64,000 nt of DNA from assembly GCA_000149265.1 (NCBI GenBank), contig CH002726.1, forward strand, positions 219,213 through 283,212. The letters are read 5' to 3'. The notes beneath the pieces were generated by a model. That model ran no database searches and was not told the DNA's origin. It saw only the letters and a program-made list of their open reading frames with translations. Made by a program: the position numbers and the translations under genes. Shown one piece after another: positions 49,448 to 62,036 of the stretch (position 1 is its first letter; every line of letters starts with the position of its first letter). The stretch comes from Ciona savignyi. Its lineage: Eukaryota > Chordata > Ascidiacea > Phlebobranchia > Cionidae.

Positions 49448-49547
49448 NNNNNNNNNNNNNNNNNNNNNNNNNNNNNNNNNNNNNNNNNNNNNNNNNNNNN
49501 NNNNNNNNNNNNNNNNNNNNNNNNNNNNNNNNNNNNNNNNNNNNNNN
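49448..49547. other. Assembly gap (100 N)
   Basis: A run of exactly 100 N just downstream of the transporter gene. Confidence 0.95.
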
Positions 49548-52500
49548 TCGCTCTTATTAATTTTATTGCTACTATAGCGAGTGTCTAATAAGTTTAAATC
49601 CCATGCATAAGTGAAACAAACCTAAAACACTCGCGTATTTAGCTTACAGAGAGAATTGTGATTTTTTATAACAGAACGACGACAAAATACAGATAACAAA
49701 AAAACAAAATACAATATATGCATAAAAGAGTTCAAAGATGTGCTTTGTAGTGCTCTAGCGCCTCTCGTGTTAAAGTAAGAGCAAAATGTTCAAGACTAGA
49801 GTTGGTTGAAATAAAATTTTTAAAAATTCTGAAATTTTACTCTTTGATGACGTCACAGTCGGGGGATCCATGTCATATTCTTGTTTTTGATATATTGTTA
49901 TAGTTTCGAATATGTTGACAATACTGACTTTTGTAAAGCATTTAATTCAAGAATGTTTCGATTTGATGGCGTCATCAAATTAATATTACGGTACCAGTTT
50001 CTTTTTATGAATCCACTTAGAGAACAAACTTCGTTTCATATCAAGCTCAATTTTTGTTGACTGCTTTTCTTTGAAAATAAACCGCATTTGAAGTTTTTGA
50101 ATGGCAAACTTTTTTTGTAAAAAAACAAAATGCGTACTATAGCAGTGAAGATATTCAAAATCGCCAAAACAACTTAAATAAACTAAAATGATCACATACG
50201 GAACACTCCCAAGAAGCGAAACTGTTTCTACGGCCGTATACATGCATTAATTAAAATAAACTTTTTAGACGTTGTATTAGTAATGTGACATTTTGAGGGG
50301 AATATTTATTTAAAATTTAGACCAAATATTCATTAAATTCAAGTAACTTTACTAAACATATTAAAAGCAAATGCAGTTTTTCCACTTTGTTTAAAGATGT
50401 ATCATACAACAGAGACGTTTGGCACAGAGATTTTTCTTTTTGAATTGGCACATGTCAAAACGATCAAATTTCGATATTTCGTTTTTAAAGAGTTTTAATA
50501 TATTCCACCTCCTAATTTTTTGTTTTGGTAACGTGGGGTACATCATGATCAATTAAGGTTTTAATGTAATAGGAAAAGCCATAAAAAGGAAAAGTGTAAA
50601 ACATTCGTGACAATGTTGAATTCATTTTTCACTGGTTCATGTTTGTAAGTACATCACGTAGTATTTACCAACATTTACGATTTCTTCCTTAACAACAATG
50701 TCAACTCGTATTTATTGCTTACATATAAATTTTAGTGATCAAACATATATATAAAACCAGGCGATGTATGTTAACCGTGTTCGTTATTAAGGTTTTTCTT
50801 CGGGGAATTCCCGAAGAAACTCAACAACATAAAATAAAAGCGCAAAACGGTAGAAACTTATAAAATACCACTTAATGGTTGCAGTGATCTAATGATTGCC
50901 CATGTAATAATGCTGTATGTGTTTTCCAACCGTCGGTGCTAAACCTGTCATAACTATTAATATTACAAAACAAAGCAAAAGGATTCCGACAAATATAGCA
51001 TTTTCTTGGTAATATTTTTTGTAAGGCACAAGTGTCGGAATAAGGAATCGGTAAAGAACTTCACAAGTACAACAGTTACCGACAGATTAGTCTGGTGGGT
51101 TGATGCATCACGTTTCAGCTGAAGGGTTGCAAGTACGAAACTGGTGGCTAGTCGGCTGTGTTCTCGGGTAAGGCAGTTAACGGATATTGTTTGAACCCAG
51201 CGGATAATGGGTTGTAATAAATTGAAGGAACGTGTGAATTATACGCATAACAAATAGTGCTCTGGTCACTGAACAGTTGGGGCGAGGTAATGTGCCGTTT
51301 GGCCGTGTATTAATCCCATTAATTTTCCCATTCACGGAGATAAACATGAATATCCTGTTTTTTTATATACCATAACAAAATATATGTAGTAGTTAACCCA
51401 CTTTATATGTAGAATATGTGACAGATTAAGGAACCGATATAACCCACTTAACAAATAGATTTTTTTATTACACAAAAATACATTGCTTTAATTTCTTCTT
51501 TCGGCCAAAATTGCGTTAAAATCCATGCCGATCAGCCATTTGATTTTTATACTTAATTTATATTGAGCTGTGTCCAAATATTAGACCCAGAAATACCAAG
51601 AAAATGTTAAAATGCACATCTACAGAATGTTCGTGCGAAAAAGTTTAAAGTTACATGAGAAGCTGGACTGTTAAAACCAATGTAGTTTCCATGTGGTTCA
51701 TTAATCAACTTGACTGATTTGAATTTCAGTCTGTGTGAATTTAAAGTTCACAGCCGCTGTCATAGTAATACGAACTTATGCACTTTTTGTCTAGTTTCAC
51801 TCGATGCGCATACTGTTACAAAATAAAATATTAATAATGTATAATCTTAACTATTTGTTTTATTATCTATAAATTACTACCAATTTGAAAATGTTAGTAA
51901 TACGGCAAACCCTTTTTTACTTAATTTTTATTTCATACGTACTTGACAGAATGCGCAGTATGAATCGCTATGCTGATATATGTATATATACTAGTAGATC
52001 CTGATTTACTTAATTTTAAATTGTGCGATCGACATCTCCGGATTTATATCAATTGTGTTCTGCATTATAGTGAGCCCTTCCATTTGTTTTCAGATTTAAA
52101 CCTAATTAAGTTACGGACCATAGCTAATGGGGAAATTTAAATAACAACATACACACAACCTGAATAATATTTCTATGAAAATCGACATTTTCATTACACG
52201 GCGAATGGAACTATGAAAAAAAAAACGATTTAACAAACTAGAGTTTAAAGAAGTTAAACTTAAAGTTGCAAGAATACGACTTTTAATGGCATTTAGCATG
52301 TTAATCTCTTAAAAACAATATTAGCTGCAGTGTTAAAACAACATTAGCTGCAGTGGTGCAGTGACGCCTTTTCTTCCAGACACTTGCTGCACATTGATTG
52401 ATTGATGGGTCGAAAATTTTACTGCAATTAGTAATAAAGCAGTGCCGGCGAGCCAACTGCGCCACGGTCTCAAAACTCTAATTTGTCTATTCACAGGAAG

Positions 52501-54090
52501 CATGAAAATTCTAAAATAGTTCATTGCACCGAAACAATTGCACGTACTGTAACTTTGCAGACATTTTTTTCTAATTTGGCTTCGTGACTATACACTTCAG
52601 ATTTTAAGTACAAACAAGTGGGTATTGGTTAAGCTATATTAAAAAAAAGTTGTTTACATTTTAAACGAGATCAATCTATTTATTTTAACATTTCTGTGTT
52701 TGCAATACATTAACAAGACTAAGAGTGGGTTTCTTAAAACTCGGAACGTTTGTTGAAAGCATTGCAATGGTGAAAAAAATTCACAAAAATGATGGTGAAT
52801 CATCGAAACAAAAATAAGCAATAAATTCCATACCTTAGGCTCTTTCCGTGTTTGGTGCCAGACCGAGACCGCATATTTAGATATAACAAGATGATAATTT
52901 TTAAGGTAAACGTGTGGAGTAAAATGGCTTACGTATGGTAGATAGAACAAAATAATTGGAAAGTGGAAACTAATAGGTACAAACAACACGCAATTCGTAT
53001 GTTTAAAAATTTGGTTGTTAATAAACCTATTTAAGTGGCGATGTAAATGTGTTTGCCATTGTATTAACCTATGGTCGAAGCAAGCCAAACTACACATTTT
53101 ATTTTTTTCGAATGGTTGCTTACGCTTCGTTGTTTACTACGTCATTTAAACCCCAACCTTTCGAAATGACATCATAAATTAGGACATTGAATGTCCTTAA
53201 TTCCGCTTATTACCCTTTTAGATAGGTTTAAAATGTTAATATTAATGTATTTATACAATTCAGACCACGTATTTAACTTTATTTGCAACGTCATTGCGAA
53301 ATTAAGCAGCAAGGTACTTTAATTGTTAGGTCGGAACGTTATAAACATGTGTGCGAAATCATCATCGCCAAAATGACTGTTCAAAGAGTTTTCTGTGACG
53401 CGGGCTTACTGTGACGCGTCATTTCGTGTTTTAAATGCTTTCATAAACAAGCCTGCTATGATCATTTATATTACACACAGTTGGTATAATTAAAATTTAA
53501 AATCAGCATATTTAAGTGGTCTTGAACACGACATTCATTACAATTATCGTGCTGCCTGCCTATTTTATGTCTTTATAGATCGCGTGATTCTTAAAACTCC
53601 CAATTTGAAATTTTTGAATTAAACGACCAGGCCAACCGGTGCAAATCATTGGAAAATATGCGTGTTCTGAAAACAATTACAGATTTCGCTTCTTTGTAAT
53701 ATATTTTTAAACTTATATTATTTTTCCATCTACATTTCAATTATTTGAACATTGACCACCGGGGTGTTTTAACTTTTTGGTTATTTGACAATAATTGCGA
53801 CTCAAAAAATGTGTTGAATTGTTTTACCACAACAAATATGTTGATTTTTTTAATAATTTGTTTGGCAGTAATTGATGGATTGTTTATAGTGCGAGACATA
53901 TTCAAATGAATCGTTCGTCTTTTCACATTTTCTTATTTCTTGTGTTTCGGCCTATTTTAGGGAAGTGTTGTCCAAATTACAAAGAACATGTCACGTTCCA
54001 GTAATTAGGTAAAATTATAATGAAATTTCAAGTCTTTTTAAACCGAGCGATTAAATTGCCCGGCGGCTGTTAAAGGAAAAAGAGCCGGCT
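49548..54090. other. Intergenic, SINE relics only
   Basis: Holds a Cics-1-like SINE (51082-51358) and a reverse tRNA-like relic near 52375-52475 whose plus-strand complement contains CCGTGGCGCAGTTGGC, a tRNA box A. The longest minus-strand ORF (52654-53097) has no recognisable domain or intron signals and is not called. Confidence 0.55.
51082..51358 (+). repeat. Cics-1-like SINE
   Basis: Head ACAGATTAGTCTGGTGGG, middle TTGAAGGAACGTGTGAATTA, end GAGATAAACATGAATATCCT. Intergenic. Confidence 0.82.
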
Positions 54091-54096
54091 AGCGCG

Positions 54097-54106
54097 TATA
54101 TATAAG
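54097..54106 (+). promoter_or_regulatory. TATA box of the EGF/WxxW/somatomedin B gene
   Basis: TATATATAAG lies 66 bases upstream of the ATG. The same element and flank (GCGTATATATA, AAGCACGA) recur before the truncated copy at 62037. Confidence 0.75.
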
Positions 54107-54162
54107 CACGAAATTTAAGTGATCATATCACAGTTTCATCTGCTATCTGAGTGAAATTGAAA

Positions 54163-57100
54163 ATGAAGATATTGTTGCTTCTCGCCTGTTTCGTTCTTGC
54201 CATCGAGGCAACTTACTACAGTAAGTATTTGTGCACTCTCATTGCTTATGCATTATATCGTTTTGGCCGTATAGGTATGATGGCCTTTTTATTCTGGGCT
54301 AAAATAAAATTGTGACAGCTTACTGCTGGGATATCTAGTTGGGCTCGGAAGACGCCTGACGACTTCTACTTAGTTGTAAATATATTTTGTTAGGCTACGT
54401 TCGCTCTTTGTGGACGAAATAATCCGGATTTAGTTTCTAAGTTAATTTTTTTGATTACCTTCCAGATCCTTGCCGTCGCAACCCATGCGGTAGCTACGCG
54501 ACCTGTACCGCTTGGGGTTCCCGATATAAGTGCAAATGTAACAGCGGGTACGTCGGCAACGGCCAGGTTTGTGGTAAGTAAAATATTTTTTGCATGTCCT
54601 ATTGGCGTACAGTTTTGCTTGACATGGATGCTCTATAATAACGATAAAATTATACATTTTTGTCATACGGTTAACCGTATATTTTCTTGCCAAGGTATTT
54701 TTGGTCACAATTGGACAAGGCCTAAAATATTCTATTCGGAAAGGGAAATTAAAAGGCATGTAGCAATGTAGCTCACATAATTTGACTCCGCAACATGTCA
54801 ACAGCATCGCTATATGGTGTTTCTCAATTGTTCTAACATTTATTCCAGTTCGCCCTCCAACGTGCGGCAGCGGTTACCAATGGACGCGCTTCTTCGATCG
54901 TGATAATCCATCAGGAAATTGCGATTGTGAAAATCACAGTTATCTTCGCCAGTCTTATCCCAACGACGTATGTGCTAACCCCAGAGACGTGGATGTGGTC
55001 GACGTCACAACCAACTTAGATTACCGCGTCTATCGCCAAGTTGTCACGATCAAAACCCCACAGGAAAAGGGTTTTACCTGTTTCAACAATCGACAGAAAA
55101 ATAGAGAAAAATGCCGAGACTATAAAATTCGATTTTGCTGCGGTAAGTAAAGGCCAACGGATTAAATTACGATAGGTCGGGACTTTATTTATGTTTATCT
55201 CCGCGAATGGGAAGACGCAATGGCGTTAACACAGGGTAAACTTCAGATCACCTCCCGCCCACCGGAGCTATTACATTGTATTGTATAATTTGACCGTTAC
55301 TACAATTCGGTAGAACTCAATATTCCCACTGGTTTCTGAAAAATTTGTTCGGCATTATAATTTAAATTCAATTTTGTTCAGATGTCAATGAATGTGACAG
55401 ACCGAACATATGTGGTTCAAACAAACGATGTGTCAACACACCAGGCAGCTACAGATGTGTATGCAATACTGGGTTCCGTTTGGTCAGAGGTCGTTGCGTT
55501 GGTAAGTTTTAGAAAATCGCACTTTTAATTATATACTCTCTCCAACTCGAGTAAAGTCAATTCGCAAGGTTTAAATTTTGGGAGACAGCAGTTTTAATTT
55601 CATAATCCGAATTTTGTTACATTATGATAATATACGTTATAGATATTTTCAATAAAAATATAAACGCGTATTCATCTTTTGCAGATATTAACGAATGCCA
55701 ACGTCGTCCAAGCGTTTGCAGTGGTAACAAGCAATGCGTCAATACTGCAGGCAGCTACAGATGTGTGTGCCCAACCGGCTATCGACTAGTTAGAGGGAGA
55801 TGCGTTGGTAGGTTCTTAAGCTTACTTATGTTTCGGATTTGGCTAACTTCTGTAATTGTATGAAGGAAATGAATAGTTCTATCTTGGCCCGAAAGAAAAT
55901 CTTTGTATTTAAGAATTATCTGATTGTCAAGTTACATAAATACTCGGTTTACATTTCGAAAAAATGTTAAAATATGTTAAAGTACATCCGAATTTTCTGG
56001 GTGGAAACAATTTCCATTATCTTTAAAAAAACTCTTTTGCAGATATCAACGAATGCCAACGTCGTCCAAGCGTTTGCAGTGGTAACATGCAATGCGTCAA
56101 TACTGCAGGCAGCTACAGATGTGTGTGTCCAACCGGCTATCGACTAGTGAGAGGCAGATGTGTTGGTGAGTTTACCTTTTATTTTCATCTTTGTTTAGTT
56201 AACTTCGTATATTTACAAAATATTATAAAATATCATTTCCATGCCGTGGTAGTGTTAAGAAATTAAAATAGAAAGGTAATAGTAATTAAGAGAATAGCTT
56301 GAAAGTTTAACTAAAGTATTTTTCATTTAATACTTATCTTGAATATTGTTAAAAAGTTAACTTCTTTTTAGTTAACTTCGTGTATTTACAAAATATTATA
56401 AAATATCATTTCCATGCCGTGGCAGTGTTAAGAAATTAAAATAAAAAGGTAATAGTAATTAATAGAATTGTTTGGAAGTACTTTTAACTAAATTATTTTT
56501 TCATTTACTACTTATCTTGAATATTGTTAAAAAATACAGATATTTGTGGTCGGGCATGCTCGATCAAATAATAAGGGTAGTGTCGACAAAGAAAAAGGGA
56601 AAGTAAAACTTGTAATGTGCTACGATTTGGTAAATGCCAGGTCCGCATAGTGGGTTACCTCAACACACATCCGACCTGTCAATGCCTGGTTTCATTCCCA
56701 CATCTATTTAGCTGACTATTAAATAGAAATAGCTCTAATCTACGGAGGTAACCGAACGGAAAAACAACGGATTAATTTCACGAATAAATGCTTACAAACG
56801 AATATGTCTTTGCAATAAACAGAAGTGCCAACTTAATTTTTCATCTTTCAAACCATTGTTTCCCCAGATATTAACGAATGTGCCCGTCGTCCAAGTGTTT
56901 GCGGTGACAACGAACGATGTGTGAACACTGCAGGAAGTTACAGATGCGATTGCAATCCTGGTTTCCAAAAAGTTCGTGGCCGATGTGTTGGTAAGTTTGG
57001 TTTTACAACAGGCACCCTATCTTTTCAATAAATAAATATATCGCACTACTAACGGAGTATAAACACAGGACAGTTAACAATTAAAATCAGTAGGATTCAT

Positions 57101-60100
57101 TTACTCAAATTACATACAAATATTTAAATCTTTTTGCAGATATTAACGAATGCCAACGTCGCCCAAGCGTTTGCAGTGGTAACAAGCAATGCGTCAATAC
57201 TGCAGGCAGCTACAGATGTGTGTGCCCAACCGGTTACCAACTAGTTAGAGGCAGATGTGTTGGTGAGTCATTGGTTTGTCCAAATTTTTGTCCGTGTCAA
57301 ATAACTGTTTAAAAAGATCAAGCTAGAAATGTCATAGAAAATATTATAATTTGTTTATTTTAAGACGTTTCGGTCAGCATTACAATCTTAACTTGTCTAA
57401 AATAAACACTAACAAGTCAACATATACGTTTCGGCATATCCACTAGATTTAGTGTTAAAATAGTTTCTTAATTGGATTATTGCTGGTATGCATTTCTATT
57501 TATAGACAATTACAATAAACAACCAATCTACAGATATTAACGAATGTGCCCGTCGTCCAAGTGTTTGCGGTGACAACGAACGATGTGTGAACACTGCAGG
57601 AAGTTACAGATGCGAATGCAATCCTGGTTTTCGGAAGGTTCGTGGTGAATGCGTTGGTAAGTGAAAGTTCACTTTAACAATAATATTTAATCAGTCCCGT
57701 TATGTATTTTGCTTACTATAGACTCGTTCCCCAGATATCAACGAATGCAGACGCCGACCCAACCCATGCGGCCCACGTGGCATCTGTCTCAACAACCCCG
57801 GGAGCTACCGTTGTATTTGCAGACGTGGATATGCAGGACCAACCTGCCAAGGTTAGATGAACTTAAACACTTCATGCCCCATATATAGATGAAGTCTGAT
57901 CACCAACCCACTGACTGACAATGAAATGCATTCTCGAGAATAGATTGTTGTGTTCACACAAAAGTCACTACACCAATTCTTTATAAAGTGACTTTTAGTT
58001 GTAAATACCTTTTATTTTTATTTTTTCACAATATGACAATAAGCAGTAAAATCAAACATTTGTTTTTTGCTGATGCTCTTGTTTTTAACATTGTGTAGTC
58101 TTTTGGCTAATGCAAGCTTTTTCACATAACGATTTCCATATTAAATTGTTTTAGTATAAAGTGTCCCTAATCTTGCCGGATAAGGGATAGGCCTAAATCA
58201 TAGAAACCAACCATTTAAAATACCTTGCCCATACCCCCGCAAAAAGGTTTTCTGAAATTATAATACGTTGCTCATTTTAATTTAAATTATTTTTAGTTAT
58301 TCTTAAATTGAACTTGTTCCCACTTATTCAGACGTCAATGAATGTAATGCCGCTGTACCACCGTGCGATGCTAATGCTCAGTGCACAAACACTGTTGGTA
58401 GTTTCACCTGTGAATGTAATCCTGGTTACAGTGGTAATGGACGTACTTGTGGTAAGTGTTTTGTTTTTTTGAGAAAATATCTAATCAGTGTACGACAAGG
58501 ACAACTTTATTTTTCTGAAAGTGGCGCGGGAGGTCACCTATTAACCACACACAGATCACCTATTATAATGTTTATATACCATTTAAATTCGTTTTTTTTC
58601 TTAATTTCGATCCACTGGTCCAAAATTTCTCCATTAAGACTCTGACAATTGTGTCCGCCCGCAATTACAAATCGAAGAATCCAATTTGTCAATTAGGTAT
58701 ATCTGCCGTTAAAAAGAATAGGCTATGTGTATGCTAAATTTTATGAAACCTAAAGATTAACGACCACATTTGTACATAGCTGACATCAACGAATGCTCAA
58801 GCCCTAATGCCTGCCATGCACAAGCTACTTGCACAAACTCACCTGGCAGTTTCTCTTGCCAGTGCAACACTGGATTCACTGGGGACGGTCAAAGCTGTGT
58901 TGGTAAGTTATTGAAGCCCGATGATACATTTACAACTAAGTAACGATTATTTAAATTGCCGAAGTCTCCACAAAATTTTATTTAATTATTCACGTAATTG
59001 GGTTAGAAAATAATAAACGTTCGAACACGTCATTTAAAGAAATACGGAGTCATTCCATTGGCGGGAGTAAACGACTTTTCCGTACTGTTATTTGAAATCG
59101 TCATAATAGATTTTTTAACCGAGCCAAGTTTCGAACTCATGTTGGGCTCGTCACTTCGACCGTTTTTGCATAGCAGTCGGTATATGTATCGGTTGCGTTA
59201 ACCATTAGGCCACACGACCGTACGTCATACTAGATTTATGTTTACAGCAATAAACCCATGCTCACCTACTCCGTGCGGAAGTAACACAGTGTGCCGAAAT
59301 GTACACTACAGAGCTGTATGCTCTTGCCTTCCAGGATTTACCGGTAACCCGAACACTGGATGCACGGGTAAGAGTTTTGGAGAAGAACTGTCTCTTGTTT
59401 TTAGGTGTTTTACAGAATTCACACTAACTAGAAAATTTCAAATAGTTTTAATTTAATGGTGAATTGATGTGTAATCGTTTTTTTATTTCCCAAGAAGCCT
59501 AATTTCTACTCTATTTTTTTGTATTTAGTGGACATCTAATAGAAACAGCTATATATTGTTGAAGTTGGCCATTCTTAACACATATATTTATATTATGCAC
59601 CAGATATTAACGAATGTACGTTCACCACTTGCGGGCCCAATAAAGTGTGCGTGAACAATCCCGGTAGCTTCGTGTGCAGATGTGCTACGGGTTTCCGACC
59701 GCAGGGCGACATTTGCGTTCGTAAGTAATATAGTAATTATGGTTGAATCTGTAAGCTAAACCCGTGCATTTTAACGTGTTAACAGATTTTTTTCAATAGT
59801 GTTAGTTTAAGCGATTGTATGTTATGATCCGCGAATTGAAATACTGAATAATAGTTTAGGTTTTCGAACAAGGTGAGATTCAGAAAACAAGCCAGTCTTT
59901 GAAAAGACAGGCCAATCTTTGAATAAGTAAATTGTGGAGCAAATAATACCATGTGTTTATTGTTTTAACATTTTTTGAATAAACTTCTTTCGCTAATCTG
60001 TAGCCTAAACGGCATTGCAGCTATAAACCCATGTACACCCAATCCTTGCGGAAGAAACGCAGCATGCTCTGTTGTACACAACCAAGCACTGTGTACTTGT

Positions 60101-61143
60101 CTTCCAAGATTCACCGGCAACCCGTTTATCGGATGCACAGGTAAAACACAAGACAACTCTAGTTTTTGAAGTTTTTCGTAGCCTAACAGTCGTCTTGACA
60201 AAAGGTTAACGGGAAATTTTTTCCATTGAAATAAAGCACGGAAATCAAGCTAATCATTGGATTGAAGGTTACCCAAGTAAAAAATTAAGAAAACTTTGCT
60301 ATTACGAAAATATTTAATTAAAATATTATATTGTCCGACCGATTAGTCTAGTGGTTAAGTGCGTCGCTTGGTCGCTTGCTAGTCAGTTGTGTCCTTGGGC
60401 AAGGCACTTAATCGACATTGCATGAAACCAGCGACTTCATGGGTTCTACTTAATTGAAGGAACGTGTGAATCATATATATCACACATCAACAACTTATAT
60501 TACCACTCATCTTACACAGTTAAAATGTGTGTTAACCCCCTTGGTTTTTCCATTCACGGGGATAAACATGAATATGCTATGCTTTTCTGTGCCCGAAAAA
60601 TCAGTAACGAAAAAACAATTGGCTCATTTTGTATCACCTTTCCCTGCGACCACACCGAATGTTTCTATACTAATCCAACCCCCTGTTTTAAAAAAATTTA
60701 ATTGCAGAGCTACCATCAAGACCTTCATGTATAGGGTATTGTGGTACTCGCGTGCCCCACGACCATCCATGCGACTGCACTTCGGATTGCTATAGGTACA
60801 ACACGTGCTGTTCTGACTACCGTGATATCTGCACATGTAAGTACTATTTTTTATATACACTGGTTCAGTATTAATTAACCTATGTGATCAAGACGGATTC
60901 TTGTGTTTCACCCAAGAATAGTTAACGTAAATTCCTACATGGTCAAAATACATATACAGTTGTTTTCTGATCGCATGTTTTTTTAGATAATCAAACCATG
61001 TGTAATGCATTCCAAACAAAAAATGTTAAAGCTCATATTTAACTTTTAATTAAAATTTTAATTGTTTTAAAGGTATTTTAATTTGTATGAAAAGGATAGT
61101 TTGAAAGATAGTTAAAACTTTACCATAACCTTATTTTGCAGAA
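54163..61143 (+). CDS. Secreted EGF - WxxW - EGF(x12) - somatomedin B protein
   Basis: Seventeen coding exons, all phase 1, sum to 680 codons plus stop: 54163-54220, 54466-54573, 54849-55142, 55382-55501, 55685-55807, 56043-56165, 56868-56990, 57140-57262, 57534-57656, 57735-57851, 58332-58451, 58780-58902, 59248-59367, 59604-59720, 60021-60140, 60708-60836, 61142-61143. Exon 1 encodes a signal peptide ([16 protein letters not shown]). Then one EGF; a mucin-2-type WxxW domain ([28 protein letters not shown]); twelve EGFs, most with the calcium-binding D-[IV]-N-E-C start; and a somatomedin B domain ([28 protein letters not shown]). The stop codon spans the last junction (T+AA). There is no membrane anchor, so it should be an extracellular matrix, mucus or body-fluid protein. 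WxxW domains occur in gel-forming mucins and cartilage intermediate layer proteins; partners here are unknown. Confidence 0.9.
55185..55338 (-). repeat. Partial Cics-1-like SINE
   Basis: Reverse tail-proximal part only (TTTATCTCCGCGAATGGGAA to about TATTCCCACTGG), in the intron after the WxxW exon. Confidence 0.7.
55382..57656 (+). repeat. Recently duplicated cbEGF exons
   Basis: Exons at 55685, 56043 and 57140 ([14 protein letters not shown]) are almost identical to each other. Exons at 56868 and 57534 ([17 protein letters not shown]) are almost identical to each other, giving the order A-A-B-A-B after the founder exon at 55382. This points to block duplication of an A-B pair. Confidence 0.88.
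56195..56538 (+). repeat. Tandem duplication of about 170 bp within an intron
   Basis: Two copies (about 56195-56363 and 56371-56538) share AACTTCGT, TATTTACAAAATATTATAAA and ATTTCCATGCCGTGG with few differences, between the second A exon and the first B exon. Confidence 0.85.
59110..59222 (-). repeat. tRNA-like SINE relic
   Basis: The reverse complement reads GTGGCCTAATGGTTAACGC (box A) and GAGTTCGAAAC (box B), like the second SINE family seen at 47060-47290. It has no tRNA-like acceptor pairing that I can see, so it is not called as a tRNA gene. Confidence 0.6.
60333..60581 (+). repeat. Cics-1-like SINE
   Basis: Clear head GTCCGACCGATTAGTCTAGT and tail GGGGATAAACATGAATATGC with a diverged middle. 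In the intron before the somatomedin B exon. Confidence 0.82.
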
Positions 61144-61440
61144 ATAGAAGTGAAGACACGAATGAACATCTTCTGAATTGTGATTTCGCGTTTAAAAACT
61201 GAAATATAATACACTATAACCTAGCATTAAAACTTGGTGGTTATTTTTAAGCTGTTTAAGACAAATAGCATTGGTTTACTATATAGAAACGGAAAGGCCT
61301 ATTAAATCCACTAGTTTATTTATTAAAGGGAGCCTAAGCTTAGTGATAGTATAGTGGTGTAGACCGAACAATTGCTGTACAGATATATAAATGTCTGTAA
61401 TCTCTAGATTCGTGATTTTCTAAAAGTAGGGCTACTAGGC
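61144..61440 (+). other. 3' UTR and flank of the EGF/somatomedin B gene
   Basis: Sequence after the stop includes GAACATCTTC and TGTGATTTCGCG and a possible ATTAAA signal near 61227. It is clearly duplicated at about 63190-63370 behind the truncated copy. Confidence 0.6.
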
Positions 61441-61969
61441 ACAACGATAATTTGATATTTTATTTGTCAGGTCGGAACGTAATAAACAAGTATGTGAAAA
61501 AATCCCAATCGACTCTTCAGGGAATTGCCAGTCTTAATAATAATTAACGCGGCATTTCGTATTTAAAATTCTTTTATATTTAAGCTCGCATGATGATTGT
61601 GGGGAAGTGTTGTTCAAATTACAAAGAACATCTTAACTTTAATTGTAATAAAATTTAAGATCTTATAGTAACAGTGTCTTATCTACATGCGTGGATGATT
61701 GCATCTTGGGCGGCGCTCGTGATCTTTATACGGCTTTATCTTATTTACCGCTACGAACCGTGGTCCTTTTGCCGCTTGATTGGGTTTATATAGCCGTGAA
61801 GTAGTGTTGCGGTGGAGTGTTTTTTCTGCTTTCGTGTAATACAAGCATTTTATACAACTTTAAGGGCTGACTACAGGTGATAGAGAACTCCATCTAAAAG
61901 TGTAACATTATTAAACTGAGCGATTAAATATCCCGTCGGCTATTATAGGAAAAAGATCCGGCACTGGCG

Positions 61970-61982
61970 TATATATATATAA
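61970..61982 (+). promoter_or_regulatory. Duplicated TATA box before the truncated copy
   Basis: The alternating TATATATATA run followed by AAGCACGATA parallels the promoter at 54097; the spacing to ATG is similar. Confidence 0.6.
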
Positions 61983-62036
61983 GCACGATATTCAACTCTT
62001 ATACATCACATTTTCATCTGATAAGTAAAATTAAAA

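Noticed and set aside
52654..53097. 147-codon minus-strand ORF
   Set aside because: Low-complexity hydrophobic and His-rich translation, no domain, no splice or promoter context; length is within chance for this AT-rich region.
59110..59222. Possible tRNA gene on the minus strand
   Set aside because: Box A and box B are present but too far apart, and no acceptor stem or anticodon arm pairing was evident; fits a SINE relic better.
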